DNA of 64,000 nt from Dechloromonas sp. (lineage in GTDB: Bacteria > Pseudomonadota > Gammaproteobacteria > Burkholderiales > Rhodocyclaceae): the NCBI GenBank assembly GCA_028689015.1, contig JAQTXC010000008.1, positions 1-64,000 on the forward strand, read 5' to 3'. The notes under the pieces are model-generated. The model made no database searches. It was not told where the DNA came from and saw only the letters and a program-made list of their open reading frames with translations. The first letter of the stretch is position 1, and every line of letters starts with the position of its first letter. A program made the translations under genes and the position numbers. Of the stretch, positions 20,086 to 31,816 are shown piece after piece.

Positions 20086-21318
20086 TCAAGCCGTGCCGGC
20101 CGCCACCCGACGGGCCAGATAGCGGCAGAAATCATCGCGCAATTGGTGCATGGGCGCTTGTTTGTAGGGGAAGACTTCGGGCGCGTCCATGGCGTGGACA
20201 ATCATTGCGTGGTCGATTTCGAAGACCAGCAAGTTGCCGGCCGTGGTTTCTGCGCAGTCCAGGCACAGGTAATCCAGGCCGCTGCGCTGGCTGATTGCCT
20301 GCAGGGCCGTCTGGTGGCGTGCGGCAAAAGCCACAAAGCCGGTCATGAACTGTGCTTCCTCGGCTCGCTTGTCGGCATCATCGGCCATGCCGGCATTGAG
20401 GTAGTGAATCATCCAGTGCGTCGAAATCCCCATGTGGCAGGCGTAGGCTTGGCCATCGAGCAGGGCGATGCGGTATTTGCGGTACAGGCCGTCGACGCTG
20501 CGGTAATCGACAAAAGGCGATAGGTAAAAATCGTTGCTGCGCACCTGTTGCAGGTAGGCGGCCAGTGCGCCGTGGTCGTCGATTCGGGCCAGGTGGTGGC
20601 CGCCATGCGAGTCGGTGGGGCGGACGATGACCGGATAATGGCCGGCCGGAAAGGAGGCGCCAAGTGGCGTGACGCCGCGGCCGATATCGAACAGTTGCAG
20701 TCGGCTGGCTTGCCAGGTGCCTGGCATGGACAGACCGGGCACGCCTTGCAGCAGTCGGCTGGCCTGACTGCGTTCGGTATTGGGGATAGCCGACGGCTGA
20801 TTGATGACCGGGTGTGGCCAGTCGGCGAGGACGGGAAGCAGTGCCGCCAGTAGCGGGCGGTGGGCGGCCGCATCGCCAATGGCGACCAGGACAGCATCGT
20901 GGGCCGGCGGCGGCTCGGGAAACAGGGTATCGGGGTCGAGGTAATAGAGGATCAGTTCAACGGCACAGTCTTCGAGCAGACATTCGATCGGCGTATTGGC
21001 TGACAGCGGTCCGGCGGTCATCAGGACCAGCAGGCGCAGTTGGGCTGGTTGGCGGGCTGCGGCGATCGGATAAGCGCGCTGTATCGCCAGGGCTTCGGCC
21101 TGCATGGCAGCGGCGGCTTCGTCAAGTTGCAGGGCACGCATCAGATAAGACAGGGTTAGCCACAGTTCAGGCTGGCCGGGCTGCTGCTCGGCGGTCTTGA
21201 GCAGCGCTTGTGCGGTCGGACGGAGGTCGATGCCGGCGATGCTTTGTCGTAAAAAGGGGCTCAGACCACGAAAATCGGCGCAGGTCTGGGGCGCGGAAGC
21301 TGGGGTGTTCGGCAGCAT
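20086..21318 (-). CDS. TPR-like / ATP-grasp-like protein of unknown function
   Basis: About 410 residues from ATG 21318 (a TTG at 21342 is an alternative; neither has a good ribosome-binding site). The N-terminal part (about 10-80) looks like helical TPR-type repeats. The C-terminal half has ATP-grasp character: YPVIVRPTDSHGGHHLARI, then FYLSPFVDY, KYRIALLDGQAY and a late LLVFEIDHAMIVH resembling the metal-binding end of RimK-like ligases. A peptide- or amine-ligase activity is possible, but the substrate is unknown. It overlaps the region of the serC start, so the two are translationally linked. Confidence 0.7.
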   Translation of the reverse strand: MLPNTPASAPQTCADFRGLSPFLRQSIAGIDLRPTAQALLKTAEQQPGQPELWLTLSYLMRALQLDEAAAAMQAEALAIQRAYPIAAARQPAQLRLLVLMTAGPLSANTPIECLLEDCAVELILYYLDPDTLFPEPPPAHDAVLVAIGDAAAHRPLLAALLPVLADWPHPVINQPSAIPNTERSQASRLLQGVPGLSMPGTWQASRLQLFDIGRGVTPLGASFPAGHYPVIVRPTDSHGGHHLARIDDHGALAAYLQQVRSNDFYLSPFVDYRSVDGLYRKYRIALLDGQAYACHMGISTHWMIHYLNAGMADDADKRAEEAQFMTGFVAFAARHQTALQAISQRSGLDYLCLDCAETTAGNLLVFEIDHAMIVHAMDAPEVFPYKQAPMHQLRDDFCRYLARRVAAGTA

Positions 21319-21381
21319 GTGGGGGGTGTCGTTGTTGGCCAAGGCCCGGGTAGCGGGGCGCTTACTCTACCACGCGGCGCT

Positions 21382-22290
21382 TCAGCCGCGCGGGTGGTGC
21401 ACGGCGTGCAGGCGTTTCAGGCGTTCGCGGGCGACATGGGTGTAAATCTGGGTGGTTGAAATATCGGCGTGGCCGAGCAAGAGCTGGACGACGCGCAAAT
21501 CGGCACCATGGTTGAGCAGGTGGGTGGCAAAGGCGTGACGCAGGACGTGCGGCGACAGTTTTTCCGGGGCGATGTCGGCCAGCAAGGCATAGCGTTTGAT
21601 CAGGTGCCAGAAGGCATGGCGGGTCATGGCGCCGCCGCGGCGGGTGACGAAGAGCGCGTCGCTGTGCTGCCCTTGCAGGATTGTTGGGCGGGCATCGGCC
21701 AGATAGCGGCTGATCCAGGTGATGGCCAATTCACCCAGCGGCACCAGTCGTTCCTTGCTGCCCTTGCCGAAGGCCCGCAGGGCGCCATCGCCCAGGCTGA
21801 CTTCATGCAGTTTCAGATTGACCAGTTCGGAGACGCGCAGTCCGCAGGCGTAGAGCGTTTCCAGCATCGCCCGGTCACGCAGGCCAAGGGGGGTGTCGAC
21901 ATCAGGTGCGGCGAGCAGGGCGTCGACCTGCTTTTCGGAGAGCAGCTTGGGTAGGCGCGATGGTTGGCTGGGGTTGGCCAGGTGCAGCGTCGGGTCGGTG
22001 GGCAGGCGACCGCGGCTTACCTGCCAGCGGTAAAAGCGGCGCAGGCTGGCCAGATAGCGGGCTTGCGAACTGGCTTTGGTCTGCCGGGCCAGGTGGGCGA
22101 CAAAGCGGGCCAGGGTGCTGGCTTGCAGGTCGAGCAGGGTTTCGAGCTGTTGCTCAGCCAGCCATTGTGCCAGCCGACCGAGATCGGAGCGGTAGCTGGC
22201 CAGGGTGGTTTGGGCCAGGCCGTCTTCCAGCCACAGAGCATCGCAGAACTGGTCAATGTCGGCCAGATCAGCCGGCCGGATATCGGCCAT
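21382..22290 (-). CDS. xerD: Tyrosine site-specific recombinase XerD
   Basis: Resolves chromosome dimers at dif together with XerC. It is 302 residues. It has an N-terminal SAM-like core-binding domain and the catalytic set Arg152 (GLRVSEL), Lys176, His248 and Arg251 (HVLRHAFATHLL), His274 (LLGHADISTT) and Tyr283 (IYTHV). The length, the DLR.VQ.LLGH segment and the lack of phage or integron surroundings favour XerD. Its start lies inside the 3' end of the methyltransferase gene (23-base overlap). XerC cannot be fully excluded by eye. Confidence 0.92.
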   Translation of the reverse strand: MADIRPADLADIDQFCDALWLEDGLAQTTLASYRSDLGRLAQWLAEQQLETLLDLQASTLARFVAHLARQTKASSQARYLASLRRFYRWQVSRGRLPTDPTLHLANPSQPSRLPKLLSEKQVDALLAAPDVDTPLGLRDRAMLETLYACGLRVSELVNLKLHEVSLGDGALRAFGKGSKERLVPLGELAITWISRYLADARPTILQGQHSDALFVTRRGGAMTRHAFWHLIKRYALLADIAPEKLSPHVLRHAFATHLLNHGADLRVVQLLLGHADISTTQIYTHVARERLKRLHAVHHPRG

Positions 22291-22777
22291 GGGGCGCCTC
22301 GTGATGCAGTAGCCAGCGTTTGATGTCGAGCAGCAGACCATCGCGCTGGTGGTTGAAGCCGCCGAGTTTTTGGTCGCCGGTGCCGTGGCTGGCGACGACG
22401 CGGTGACAAGGTAGGAGGAGCGGATAGGGGTTGGCACCGCAGGCCTGCCCGACGGCGCGCGCTGCATTATGGATGTTTTTGGCCAGTTGACCGTAAGTGC
22501 GTGTCTGGCCGGGCGGGATGGCGGCAATCTCGGCCCAGACCTGGCGCTGGAAGGCCGTGCCCGCCGGGCGTAACGGCAGGGTGAAGCGGTGGCTGGGGTC
22601 GGCCAGGTAGGCATCGAACTGGCGCACCGCCTCGGTCGCCAGGGCGGTGCTTGGTGCCTGGCCGGGGCCGGGCGGCAGGAAATCGATGGCGATGATTTCG
22701 TTGGCGCTGCAACTAACCCCCAGGGCGAACCCGGGGGCGGTGACGATGGCCTGATAGCCGATGACGGCAAGGGGCAT
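22268..22777 (-). CDS. ogt: Methylated-DNA-protein-cysteine methyltransferase
   Basis: Suicide repair enzyme removing alkyl groups from O6-guanine. From ATG 22777 it is 169 residues (a TTG four codons upstream is possible). The acceptor is Cys124 in LLPCHRVVAS, preceded by FQRQVWAEIAAIPPGQTRTYGQLA, the helix-turn-helix region. GACGANPYPL in place of the common AxAxNP is ordinary variation. No AraC-type Ada domain is present. Confidence 0.94.
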   Translation of the reverse strand: MPLAVIGYQAIVTAPGFALGVSCSANEIIAIDFLPPGPGQAPSTALATEAVRQFDAYLADPSHRFTLPLRPAGTAFQRQVWAEIAAIPPGQTRTYGQLAKNIHNAARAVGQACGANPYPLLLPCHRVVASHGTGDQKLGGFNHQRDGLLLDIKRWLLHHEAPHGRYPAG

Positions 22778-22823
22778 GTTGGCGGTCAACGGTCGAAAAA
22801 GCTTAAAAATGCTTGATCAGGCA

Positions 22824-23999
22824 TCAAAAAGCCGAAATCCCCGTTTGGGCCCGGCCGAGAATCAGCGCATGGACGTCGTGGGTACCTTCGTAGGTGTTCA
22901 CCACTTCCAGATTGACGACATGGCGGATTACCCCGAACTCGTCGGAAATACCGTTGCCGCCCAGCATGTCGCGCGCCTGGCGGGCGATGTCGAGGGCCTT
23001 GCCGCAGGAATTGCGCTTGAGCATGGAGACGATTTCCGGCGTCGCGCTGCCGTCGTCCATCATCCGGCCAAGGCGCAGGGCACCCTGGATGCCGAGGGCG
23101 ATTTCGGTCTGCATGTCGACCAGCTTTTTCTGGATCAACTGGTTGGCGGCCAGCGGCCGGTTGAACTGCTGGCGATCCAGCGTGTACTGGCGGGCCGTGT
23201 GCCAGCAGCTTTCGGCGGCGCCCAGCGCCCCCCATGAAATGCCGTAGCGCGCCGAGTTGAGGCAGGTGAACGGGCCTTTCAGGCCGCTCGCCTTGGGCAG
23301 CTGGTTTTCAGTGGGCACGAAAACCTCGTCCATGACGATGTCGCCGGTGATCGAAGCGCGCATCCCGACCTTGCCGTGGATAACCGGCGCCGACAGCCCG
23401 GCCATGCCCTTTTCGAGAATGAAGCCGCGCAGGGCGCCGTCGTCGTCCTTGGCCCAGACGATGAAAATGTCGGCAATCGGCGAATTGGTAATCCAGCGCT
23501 TGACGCCGGACAGCTTCCAGCCACCCGGCACGGCGCGGGCGCGGCTGCTGGCGCTGGCCGGGTCGGAGCCGGAATCGGGCTCGGTCAGGCCGAAACAGCC
23601 GATCAGCTCGCCCTTGCCGAGCTTCTTCAGATATTTTTCCTTCTGCTCGTCGCTGCCGAATTGGTAAATCGGCACCATGGTCAGCGACGATTGCACACTC
23701 AACAGCGTGCGGTAGGCCGAATCGACGTACTCCACCTCGCGGGCAATCAGGCCGTAGGAAACGTAATTGAGACCGGCGCCGCCGTACTGCGGCGGCAGGG
23801 TGGCGCCGAGCAGGCCCATGTCGCCCATGGCGCGGTAGATGGCCGGGTCGGTCGTTTCGTGGCGGAAGGCGTCGAGAATGCGCGGCTGCAGTTCCTTTTG
23901 CGCGAAGTCGCGGGCGGCATTGCGTACCTGACGCTCGTCGGCGGCCAACTGGCTGTCGAGCAGGAAGGGGTCTGGCCAGTTAAAAGAGGCGGGAGGCAT
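22824..23999 (-). CDS. gcdH: Acyl-CoA dehydrogenase, glutaryl-CoA dehydrogenase type
   Basis: FAD enzyme of acyl-CoA oxidation, 391 residues from ATG 23999. [13 protein letters not shown] is the FAD/substrate loop. The catalytic base is the Glu in [39 protein letters not shown] is characteristic of glutaryl-CoA dehydrogenase, the decarboxylating enzyme of lysine/tryptophan and benzoyl-CoA degradation. The ATG is four bases after the hemerythrin stop and has no ribosome-binding site of its own, suggesting coupling. The frame extends 59 codons upstream through hemerythrin, but that is antiframe noise. Confidence 0.92.
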   Translation of the reverse strand: MPPASFNWPDPFLLDSQLAADERQVRNAARDFAQKELQPRILDAFRHETTDPAIYRAMGDMGLLGATLPPQYGGAGLNYVSYGLIAREVEYVDSAYRTLLSVQSSLTMVPIYQFGSDEQKEKYLKKLGKGELIGCFGLTEPDSGSDPASASSRARAVPGGWKLSGVKRWITNSPIADIFIVWAKDDDGALRGFILEKGMAGLSAPVIHGKVGMRASITGDIVMDEVFVPTENQLPKASGLKGPFTCLNSARYGISWGALGAAESCWHTARQYTLDRQQFNRPLAANQLIQKKLVDMQTEIALGIQGALRLGRMMDDGSATPEIVSMLKRNSCGKALDIARQARDMLGGNGISDEFGVIRHVVNLEVVNTYEGTHDVHALILGRAQTGISAF

Positions 24000-24003
24000 T
24001 GGC

Positions 24004-24462
24004 TTACTTGAAAAAACGGGAAAGCCAACCCTTGGTTTCTTCCTTCTGGGTTTTTTCCTTGATGATGTCGACCATATTGGCTTTGACTGCAGCGACGTAG
24101 TCAGCATCGTCACGTTTAATGTGGTTAACCAGCCAGCGGGAAAGCATGCCGTGCAATTCGTCAGCAACGTCGTCACCCATGGAGACGCGCTGTTGATATT
24201 CCGCTACCTTGCGTGTGAATAGTTCGTGGACCTTTTTGTGTGGCTTGCAGTATTTGTATTCAGCTTCTTCCTGCAGGCTTTCCTCAAAGGCGAAGTGCGA
24301 GAGGGTGTAGTCGACGCACGCATCGATGACCTCTTTGATTTTTTCCTTGTCCTTGGCGAGGTTGGCGCTTTCCAGTTGGTTGATGAAGTCAACGATCTGG
24401 CGGTGTTGATAGTCGATGACTTCAATACCGGTATCAAGTTCGGTGGTCCAGTTGATTGGCAT
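24004..24462 (-). CDS. Bacteriohemerythrin
   Basis: 152-residue di-iron oxygen-binding protein. The ligands of the hemerythrin fold are visible: His20 (DYQHRQ), His56 and Glu60 (HFAFEE), His75 and His79 (HKKVHE), His114 and Asp119 (HIKRDDADY). A Lys-rich tail ends GWLSRFFK, which could be amphipathic. A GGGAG ribosome-binding site precedes the ATG. Suggested roles in other bacteria are oxygen storage or sensing; here it sits between proA and gcdH with no visible partner. Confidence 0.95.
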   Translation of the reverse strand: MPINWTTELDTGIEVIDYQHRQIVDFINQLESANLAKDKEKIKEVIDACVDYTLSHFAFEESLQEEAEYKYCKPHKKVHELFTRKVAEYQQRVSMGDDVADELHGMLSRWLVNHIKRDDADYVAAVKANMVDIIKEKTQKEETKGWLSRFFK

Positions 24463-24495
24463 TTTTTCTCCCTGAGTGGTGAAACAAGTGTTTTT

Positions 24496-25752
24496 TCAGC
24501 TTCGAACGTGGCCGTCGCCCAGCACGATCCACTTCTGGCTGGTCAGCCCTTCCAGACCGACCGGGCCGCGGGCGTGGATCTTGTCGGTCGAGATGCCGAT
24601 CTCGGCGCCCAGGCCGTATTCGAAGCCGTCGGCGAAGCGCGTCGAGGCATTGATCATGACCGAGGCCGAATCGACTTCACGCAGGAAGCGCATGGCTTTC
24701 GGGTGGTTGTCGGTGACGATGGCCTCGGTGTGGTGCGACGAATACTGGTTGATGTGGGCGATAGCCTCGTCGATGCCGCTCATGACTTTGACCGAAATGA
24801 TCGGTGCCAGAAACTCGGTGTAGTAGTCCTCATCCGTTGCGGCGACGGCATTTGGCACGATGGCGCAGGTTTCGGTGCAACCGCGGATTTCGACGCCCTT
24901 TTCGCTCAGCATGTGGGCAATTGGCGGCAGCAGCATGGCGGCGATTGCACGGTCGACGAGCAGCGACTCGGCGGTGTTGCAGGTGCCGTAGCGCTGGGTC
25001 TTGGCGTTCTCGACGATCTTGAGCGCCTTGTTCGGATCGGCTTCTTCTTCCAGGTAGACGTGGCAGTTGCCGTCCAGGTGCTGGATCATCGGTACCCGCG
25101 ATTCGGCCAGCAGGCGGGCGATCAGGCCCTTGCCGCCGCGCGGCACGATGACGTCGACGAACTCGCGCATCGTAATCAGTTCGCCGACGGCGGCGCGGTC
25201 GGTGGTGTTGATCACCTGCACGGCTTCAGCCGGCAGCCCGGCGGCCTGCAGGCCTTCCTGGATGAGGGCGGCGATGGCGCGATTGGAGCGGATGGCCTCC
25301 GAGCCGCCGCGCAGGATGGCGGCGTTGCCGGACTTCAGGCAGAGCGCGGCAGCATCGGCAGTGACGTTGGGGCGGGCTTCGTAAATGATGCCGATGACGC
25401 CGAGCGGCACGCGCATCTTGCCGACCTGGATGCCGGACGGCATGAACTTGAAATCGCCCATCTCGCCGATCGGGTCGGGCAGCTTGGCGACCTGTTCGAC
25501 GCCCTCTGCCATGTTGTCCACGCCCTTGTCGGACAGCGTCAGGCGGTCGAGCAAGGCGGCTTCCAGCCCGGCGGCGCGGGCGGCGGCGAGGTCTTCCTGA
25601 TTGGCGGCGACCAGGGCGGCTTTTTCGCGGCGGATGGCGGCGGCGATGTGCAGCAGCGCAGCGTTCTTGTCGGCGGTGCTGGCCGTCGCCAGGCTGCGTG
25701 AGGCAGCCCGGGCTCGACGGCCGACGGTCTGCATGTAGTCTTTGATGTCCAT
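24496..25752 (-). CDS. proA: Glutamate-5-semialdehyde dehydrogenase (gamma-glutamyl phosphate reductase)
   Basis: Second step of proline synthesis, NADPH-dependent. It is 418 residues from [11 protein letters not shown]. The catalytic cysteine is in [30 protein letters not shown] and [11 protein letters not shown] are ProA signatures. The frame is open 30 codons further 5', through its promoter region, so the later ATG is preferred. Divergent from the small cysteine-rich gene at 25866. Confidence 0.97.
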   Translation of the reverse strand: MDIKDYMQTVGRRARAASRSLATASTADKNAALLHIAAAIRREKAALVAANQEDLAAARAAGLEAALLDRLTLSDKGVDNMAEGVEQVAKLPDPIGEMGDFKFMPSGIQVGKMRVPLGVIGIIYEARPNVTADAAALCLKSGNAAILRGGSEAIRSNRAIAALIQEGLQAAGLPAEAVQVINTTDRAAVGELITMREFVDVIVPRGGKGLIARLLAESRVPMIQHLDGNCHVYLEEEADPNKALKIVENAKTQRYGTCNTAESLLVDRAIAAMLLPPIAHMLSEKGVEIRGCTETCAIVPNAVAATDEDYYTEFLAPIISVKVMSGIDEAIAHINQYSSHHTEAIVTDNHPKAMRFLREVDSASVMINASTRFADGFEYGLGAEIGISTDKIHARGPVGLEGLTSQKWIVLGDGHVRS

Positions 25753-25779
25753 GATGTTTCCGAAGCTGGGCAAAGGATC

Positions 25780-25785
25780 ATTATA
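25780..25785 (-). promoter_or_regulatory. Putative -10 element for proA
   Basis: Perfect TATAAT on the minus strand, 28 bases before the proA ATG. The expected -35 position has no good match, so only the -10 is listed. Confidence 0.4.
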
Positions 25786-25865
25786 GCCAGACAAATTCGA
25801 GGGAACTTCCGGAACAGGGTAAACTCTTATCCGCAACGACAACAGGGCTTTCCGTCGAGGAAAAA

Positions 25866-26114
25866 ATGGCCGAAAAATTGATACTGCCGACCGAAATCAA
25901 GGTCTGCGCAACCTGCAGTTACTGGGATGGCGAACGTCAGGTGGATGCCGAGATGAAGGTGGTCGTGGTGTCCGAAGGATGCCAGGGCGAATGCCTGGTT
26001 CAGGAAGCCGCCAAACCAGGCCTGCACGATGTCCGTAAAGAGTGTGGCTGCATATGGGAAGATCTCGAGCCGGATGGGCCGGCAGACGACGAACCGCCTG
26101 GCCTGGCTGCCTGA
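25866..26114 (+). CDS. Small cysteine-rich protein, unknown function
   Basis: 82-residue acidic protein. Six cysteines are arranged as CATC (14-17), then Cys39 and Cys43 (GCQGEC), then Cys60 and Cys62 (ECGC), suggesting a zinc or iron-sulfur site. GAGG stands six bases before the ATG, supporting real translation. It ends one base before the convergent holA stop. I do not recognise the family. Confidence 0.75.
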   Translation: MAEKLILPTEIKVCATCSYWDGERQVDAEMKVVVVSEGCQGECLVQEAAKPGLHDVRKECGCIWEDLEPDGPADDEPPGLAA

Positions 26115-26115
26115 T

Positions 26116-27123
26116 TCAGCGTTTGCTGCTCAGGCTCAGGCCGAGACGGAGAAATTCGTCCCACACCTTGCCTTGGCCGATGCCCTTGATTAACCGGTCG
26201 ATCTGGCCGGCGTGACGCAGCGCCGTTTCCAGTTGTGCGGTCGACAGGCGTTGCAAGGCTTTTTTGACTGGCGTTACGCGCGGCCCCCACACTTTGGCAT
26301 CACGCAGCAGGCTATCTATCGGTCGGCCGCCGTCCAGTCCCGCCCGAATGCCGGCTAAGGCCCGGATTTCCTCGCTCATCGCCCATAGCACCAGCGGCGG
26401 TGCTTCACCTTCCTGCATCAAACCATCGAGTGTCCGCGTCAGGCGGTTGATGTCGCCGGCCAGTAGCGCCTCGCGCAGGCCGTCGATGTCATAACGGGCG
26501 ACGTTGAGCACGGCATCGCGGACCTGGGCCAGGCTCAATTGGCCCGGCGGGTAGAGCAGGCCCAGCTTCTGGATTTCTTGATGCGCGGCCAGGAGATTGC
26601 CTTCGACGCGTTCGGCGACAAATTGCAGACTCTCCAGTTCGGCACTTTGTTGTTGACGACGCAGGCGGCCAATCAGCCAGCCCGGGAGCTCGTTGAGTGG
26701 CGGCGCATTCAGTTTGACGACGATACCCGCCTGGCTGAGGGTGGTGAACCAGGCCGCTTTTTCCTCGCGCCAGTCGAGTGCCGGCAGGGTGATCAGTAAC
26801 AGGTTGTCGGGGGAAATGTGCTGGCACCACTGCTGCAAGGCGGCGCTGCCATCACGCCCTGGTTTGCCGTTGGGAATGCGCAGGTCGATCAGTTTCTTGT
26901 CGCCGAACAGCGACAGGTTGCCGCCAGCGGCGAGCAATTGCCCCCAATCGAAATGGGGGAGCACGGTCAGGACTTCGCGTTCGCTGTAGCCGGTCTGGCG
27001 GGCGCGCTGCCGGATGGCGTCGCCGGCCTCCAGCACCAGCAGTGGTTCGTCGCCGTACAGGACGTACAGGGGGCGCAACTCGCGTTCAAGATGCGCCGCC
27101 AGTTGCTCGCCCTTCAATAACAT
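26116..27123 (-). CDS. holA: DNA polymerase III delta subunit
   Basis: Clamp-loader subunit that opens the beta clamp. It is 335 residues. The N-terminal domain contains LYVLYGDEPLLVLEAGDAIR, and the beta-binding loop is probably in LSLFGDKKLIDLRIPNGKPG. The ATG overlaps the lptE stop by one base (TGATG), so translation is coupled. Part of leuS-lptE-holA. Confidence 0.95.
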   Translation of the reverse strand: MLLKGEQLAAHLERELRPLYVLYGDEPLLVLEAGDAIRQRARQTGYSEREVLTVLPHFDWGQLLAAGGNLSLFGDKKLIDLRIPNGKPGRDGSAALQQWCQHISPDNLLLITLPALDWREEKAAWFTTLSQAGIVVKLNAPPLNELPGWLIGRLRRQQQSAELESLQFVAERVEGNLLAAHQEIQKLGLLYPPGQLSLAQVRDAVLNVARYDIDGLREALLAGDINRLTRTLDGLMQEGEAPPLVLWAMSEEIRALAGIRAGLDGGRPIDSLLRDAKVWGPRVTPVKKALQRLSTAQLETALRHAGQIDRLIKGIGQGKVWDEFLRLGLSLSSKR

Positions 27124-27647
27124 CAGTCCTTGCCTTCCGAACCGGGGGTTTTGGGTTTGATCAGCGACAGGCGGCGCATGATCTGGTTGACCAGATCGTT
27201 ATTCATGTCACGCCACAGCAGGCCTTCTTCCAGATCCTTGGCCAGAATGTTGGAATCGTCGAAGCTGATGTCACGCGTCAGGTTGACGGTATTGGCCGGG
27301 ACGATCTCCAGACCTTGGGCATTGACCAGGCGGAAGGTGTAACTCAGTTGCAACCGGTATTCACGCACCCGGCCCAGGGTGTTGACGCTGAGAATGGTCT
27401 TTTGCCGGCTGTCGCTGAGTTGCTGGAAGGTGGCGTCGGCCAACTGGCCGTCGTCAAGCACCTCGGTTTGGCCGGTGGATTGGATATAGCGCTCCAGCCA
27501 GATGCGAACTTCAGCGGTTTCCGGCAGGGCGATGTGCAGCGTTTTGTAAGGTAACTGGCTGCTCGCCACCCCGCGCAGCTGAAAACCGCAGCCGGCAAGG
27601 ATCAGGGCGAGCAGGGCGGTGAGCAGATAGCGGAGCGGCAGGGGCAT
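27123..27647 (-). CDS. lptE: LPS-assembly lipoprotein LptE
   Basis: Outer-membrane lipoprotein that plugs LptD for lipopolysaccharide export. It is 174 residues from ATG 27647. The lipobox LAGC ends a hydrophobic signal (Cys19 would be lipidated), and GFQLRG follows directly, as in the family. The GAGG ribosome-binding site overlaps the leuS stop region. The upstream extension of the frame lies antiframe in leuS. Confidence 0.93.
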   Translation of the reverse strand: MPLPLRYLLTALLALILAGCGFQLRGVASSQLPYKTLHIALPETAEVRIWLERYIQSTGQTEVLDDGQLADATFQQLSDSRQKTILSVNTLGRVREYRLQLSYTFRLVNAQGLEIVPANTVNLTRDISFDDSNILAKDLEEGLLWRDMNNDLVNQIMRRLSLIKPKTPGSEGKD

Positions 27648-27657
27648 GGGGGAGTCC

Positions 27658-30294
<2,637 letters not shown>

Positions 30295-30335
30295 TCAAGC
30301 GCTCGATTATACCGTTTGACCTGTCTGGAGAGGCG

Positions 30336-31223
30336 ATGAAGACGATTGTGAAATGTACTGCGCTGCTTTTGGCCTGGTGTGGCCTGTCGACCGCAGGGGC
30401 GGTGCCGAATGCCGTGGTTGATGTCGTGCAGGCGCCAGCCTGGGTGGAGCGGGCGGCGCAACGTCGACCATTGGCGCCCGGTATGGTGCTGGAAAATCGT
30501 GATCGGCTGCTGACCGGCGAGGGCGGGCGGATTGCTGTGCGGCTGGCTGACGGTAGCGCATTGCAATTGGGCGAAGGGGGGGCGGCGCAGTTGAATGCCC
30601 TGCAGCAGACAAGCGAAGGTGTCTTCAATGCGGCGCTCGATGTGGCTCGGGGTGGTTTTCGACTGACGACAGATCGTTTTCGGCGCCCTGCTGACCGGCG
30701 GGTGATCAACGTCCGGGTGGGCGCACTGACGGTCAGTGTGCGTCGCGGCGATGTCTGGGGCCGGGCGGGCGTGACACAAGATATTGTCAGCGTGCTGGAT
30801 GGTCGGGTGGTGGCAACGCATCCGCAGGCCGAGGTGATCGCACTGGATGTGCCAGGTCAGGTGCTTGTGGCGGATCGTGGGCACGCGCCGGCGCCGGTCA
30901 GTATGGTCTCGGCGGGCGTGCTGGCGAACTGGGTGGCTGAAACAGGCCTCTCGGTTGTTGCTGGGCCAGTGCAGCAACGCGGACGCTGGGGTTTGGATTT
31001 TGGTCGTTTTGACCAGTCGACCGTGTTGGCGCTGTACGACCGGCTGCAGGCGGCGGGTTACGCGGTGCGGATACGACCCGTGCGTGAGGCGGCTGGCTAT
31101 CGGTATGCGTTGCGTCTTGCCTATCTGCCAAGCGAAGGGGATGCCCGGCAGGTCGCCGAACGACTGCAGCAGCACCTGCACGTGCCGCAGGCAGTCGTTG
31201 TGGCGCCCGCCGCGGGGCGTTGA
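30336..31223 (+). CDS. Secreted FecR-domain protein with SPOR-like C-terminus
   Basis: 295 residues. A signal peptide (residues 1 to about 22) ends near STAGA. A FecR-type segment (about 45-150) contains NRDRLLTGEGGRIAVRLADGS. The C-terminal 75 residues (about 215-290) look like a SPOR fold, a module that often binds denuded peptidoglycan. No transmembrane segment follows, so it is probably periplasmic. GGAGAGG precedes the ATG by three bases. It is divergent from leuS. A cell-wall role is suggested but not shown. Confidence 0.75.
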   Translation: MKTIVKCTALLLAWCGLSTAGAVPNAVVDVVQAPAWVERAAQRRPLAPGMVLENRDRLLTGEGGRIAVRLADGSALQLGEGGAAQLNALQQTSEGVFNAALDVARGGFRLTTDRFRRPADRRVINVRVGALTVSVRRGDVWGRAGVTQDIVSVLDGRVVATHPQAEVIALDVPGQVLVADRGHAPAPVSMVSAGVLANWVAETGLSVVAGPVQQRGRWGLDFGRFDQSTVLALYDRLQAAGYAVRIRPVREAAGYRYALRLAYLPSEGDARQVAERLQQHLHVPQAVVVAPAAGR

Positions 31224-31224
31224 T

Positions 31225-31575
31225 TCAGGCGGCCTTTTGCGGGTTGTAGAGATTGCCCCAGGTGCTTTGCCAGAAGCGGTAGGTATTCTGCGCCGCCATC
31301 AGCGATAGCAGGGACATCCGGGTCTGGTGACGCCACATCCACGACAATTGCGGTGCCGGGTGCAGTTGAGTGGTGAGCGGTAAGAGCGCTTCGCCCTCGA
31401 CGATGTCGAGGAAGCGTTCGATGGCCAGGCCCCAGTATTCGGAGCCTTCGGTCTGGCCGGTCAGGTACTCGGCTTCGCTGACGGCGCGGCGCCACAGTTT
31501 GAGGGCCAGTTCATCGGAAATGCCGGCTTTGCGGGCGATCCAGGGCAGGATTTTGGGGGCGTTCATGTTATTCAT
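31225..31575 (-). CDS. Small helical protein, unknown function
   Basis: 116 residues (MNNMNAPKILPWIARKAG). The ATG at 31575 has AAGGAG six bases upstream and is preferred over longer in-frame starts (31596, 31635). It is predicted mostly helical by eye, with a Trp/Arg-rich C-terminal half and no signal peptide. Convergent with the FecR gene (one base apart). I do not recognise a named family. TGC-rich dyads lie upstream (31718-31740). Confidence 0.7.
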   Translation of the reverse strand: MNNMNAPKILPWIARKAGISDELALKLWRRAVSEAEYLTGQTEGSEYWGLAIERFLDIVEGEALLPLTTQLHPAPQLSWMWRHQTRMSLLSLMAAQNTYRFWQSTWGNLYNPQKAA

Positions 31576-31717
31576 GCTGTTCTCCTTCTTGCTCATGGCG
31601 ATAACCATGTATTCGGTAGACTGCCTTGTGGGCAATAAGTTTTGTGCACTGCAATATTTTTCTGGTCAGTATACTTCGTGATTTGACAGTTCGTTAGCTG
31701 TCGCGCCGCGCTTTTCA

Positions 31718-31740
31718 TGTTGCGTTGCACAATCGCAACA
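31718..31740. promoter_or_regulatory. Inverted repeat TGTTGCG-N9-CGCAACA, possible operator
   Basis: Perfect 7-bp arms with a nine-base centre that itself contains TTGCACAA. It sits in the 241-base divergent spacer between the small helical protein and the UvrD-type helicase, about 75 bases before the helicase start. Confidence 0.4.
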
Positions 31741-31816
31741 AATTGGTCTGACCATTTGTTTGGTGGTTTCAATGCGGCGATTATTCTACGCCTTTAGTCA
31801 TAGTTTGGATTGTGAT

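Noticed and set aside
21382-22290. Integron or phage integrase
   Set aside because: No attachment sites, gene cassettes or phage genes nearby; length and motifs fit the housekeeping Xer recombinase.
24226-25701. 491-codon open frame on the + strand
   Set aside because: It lies wholly antisense to hemerythrin and proA, which have clear family motifs; the translation is low-complexity and typical of high-GC shadow frames.
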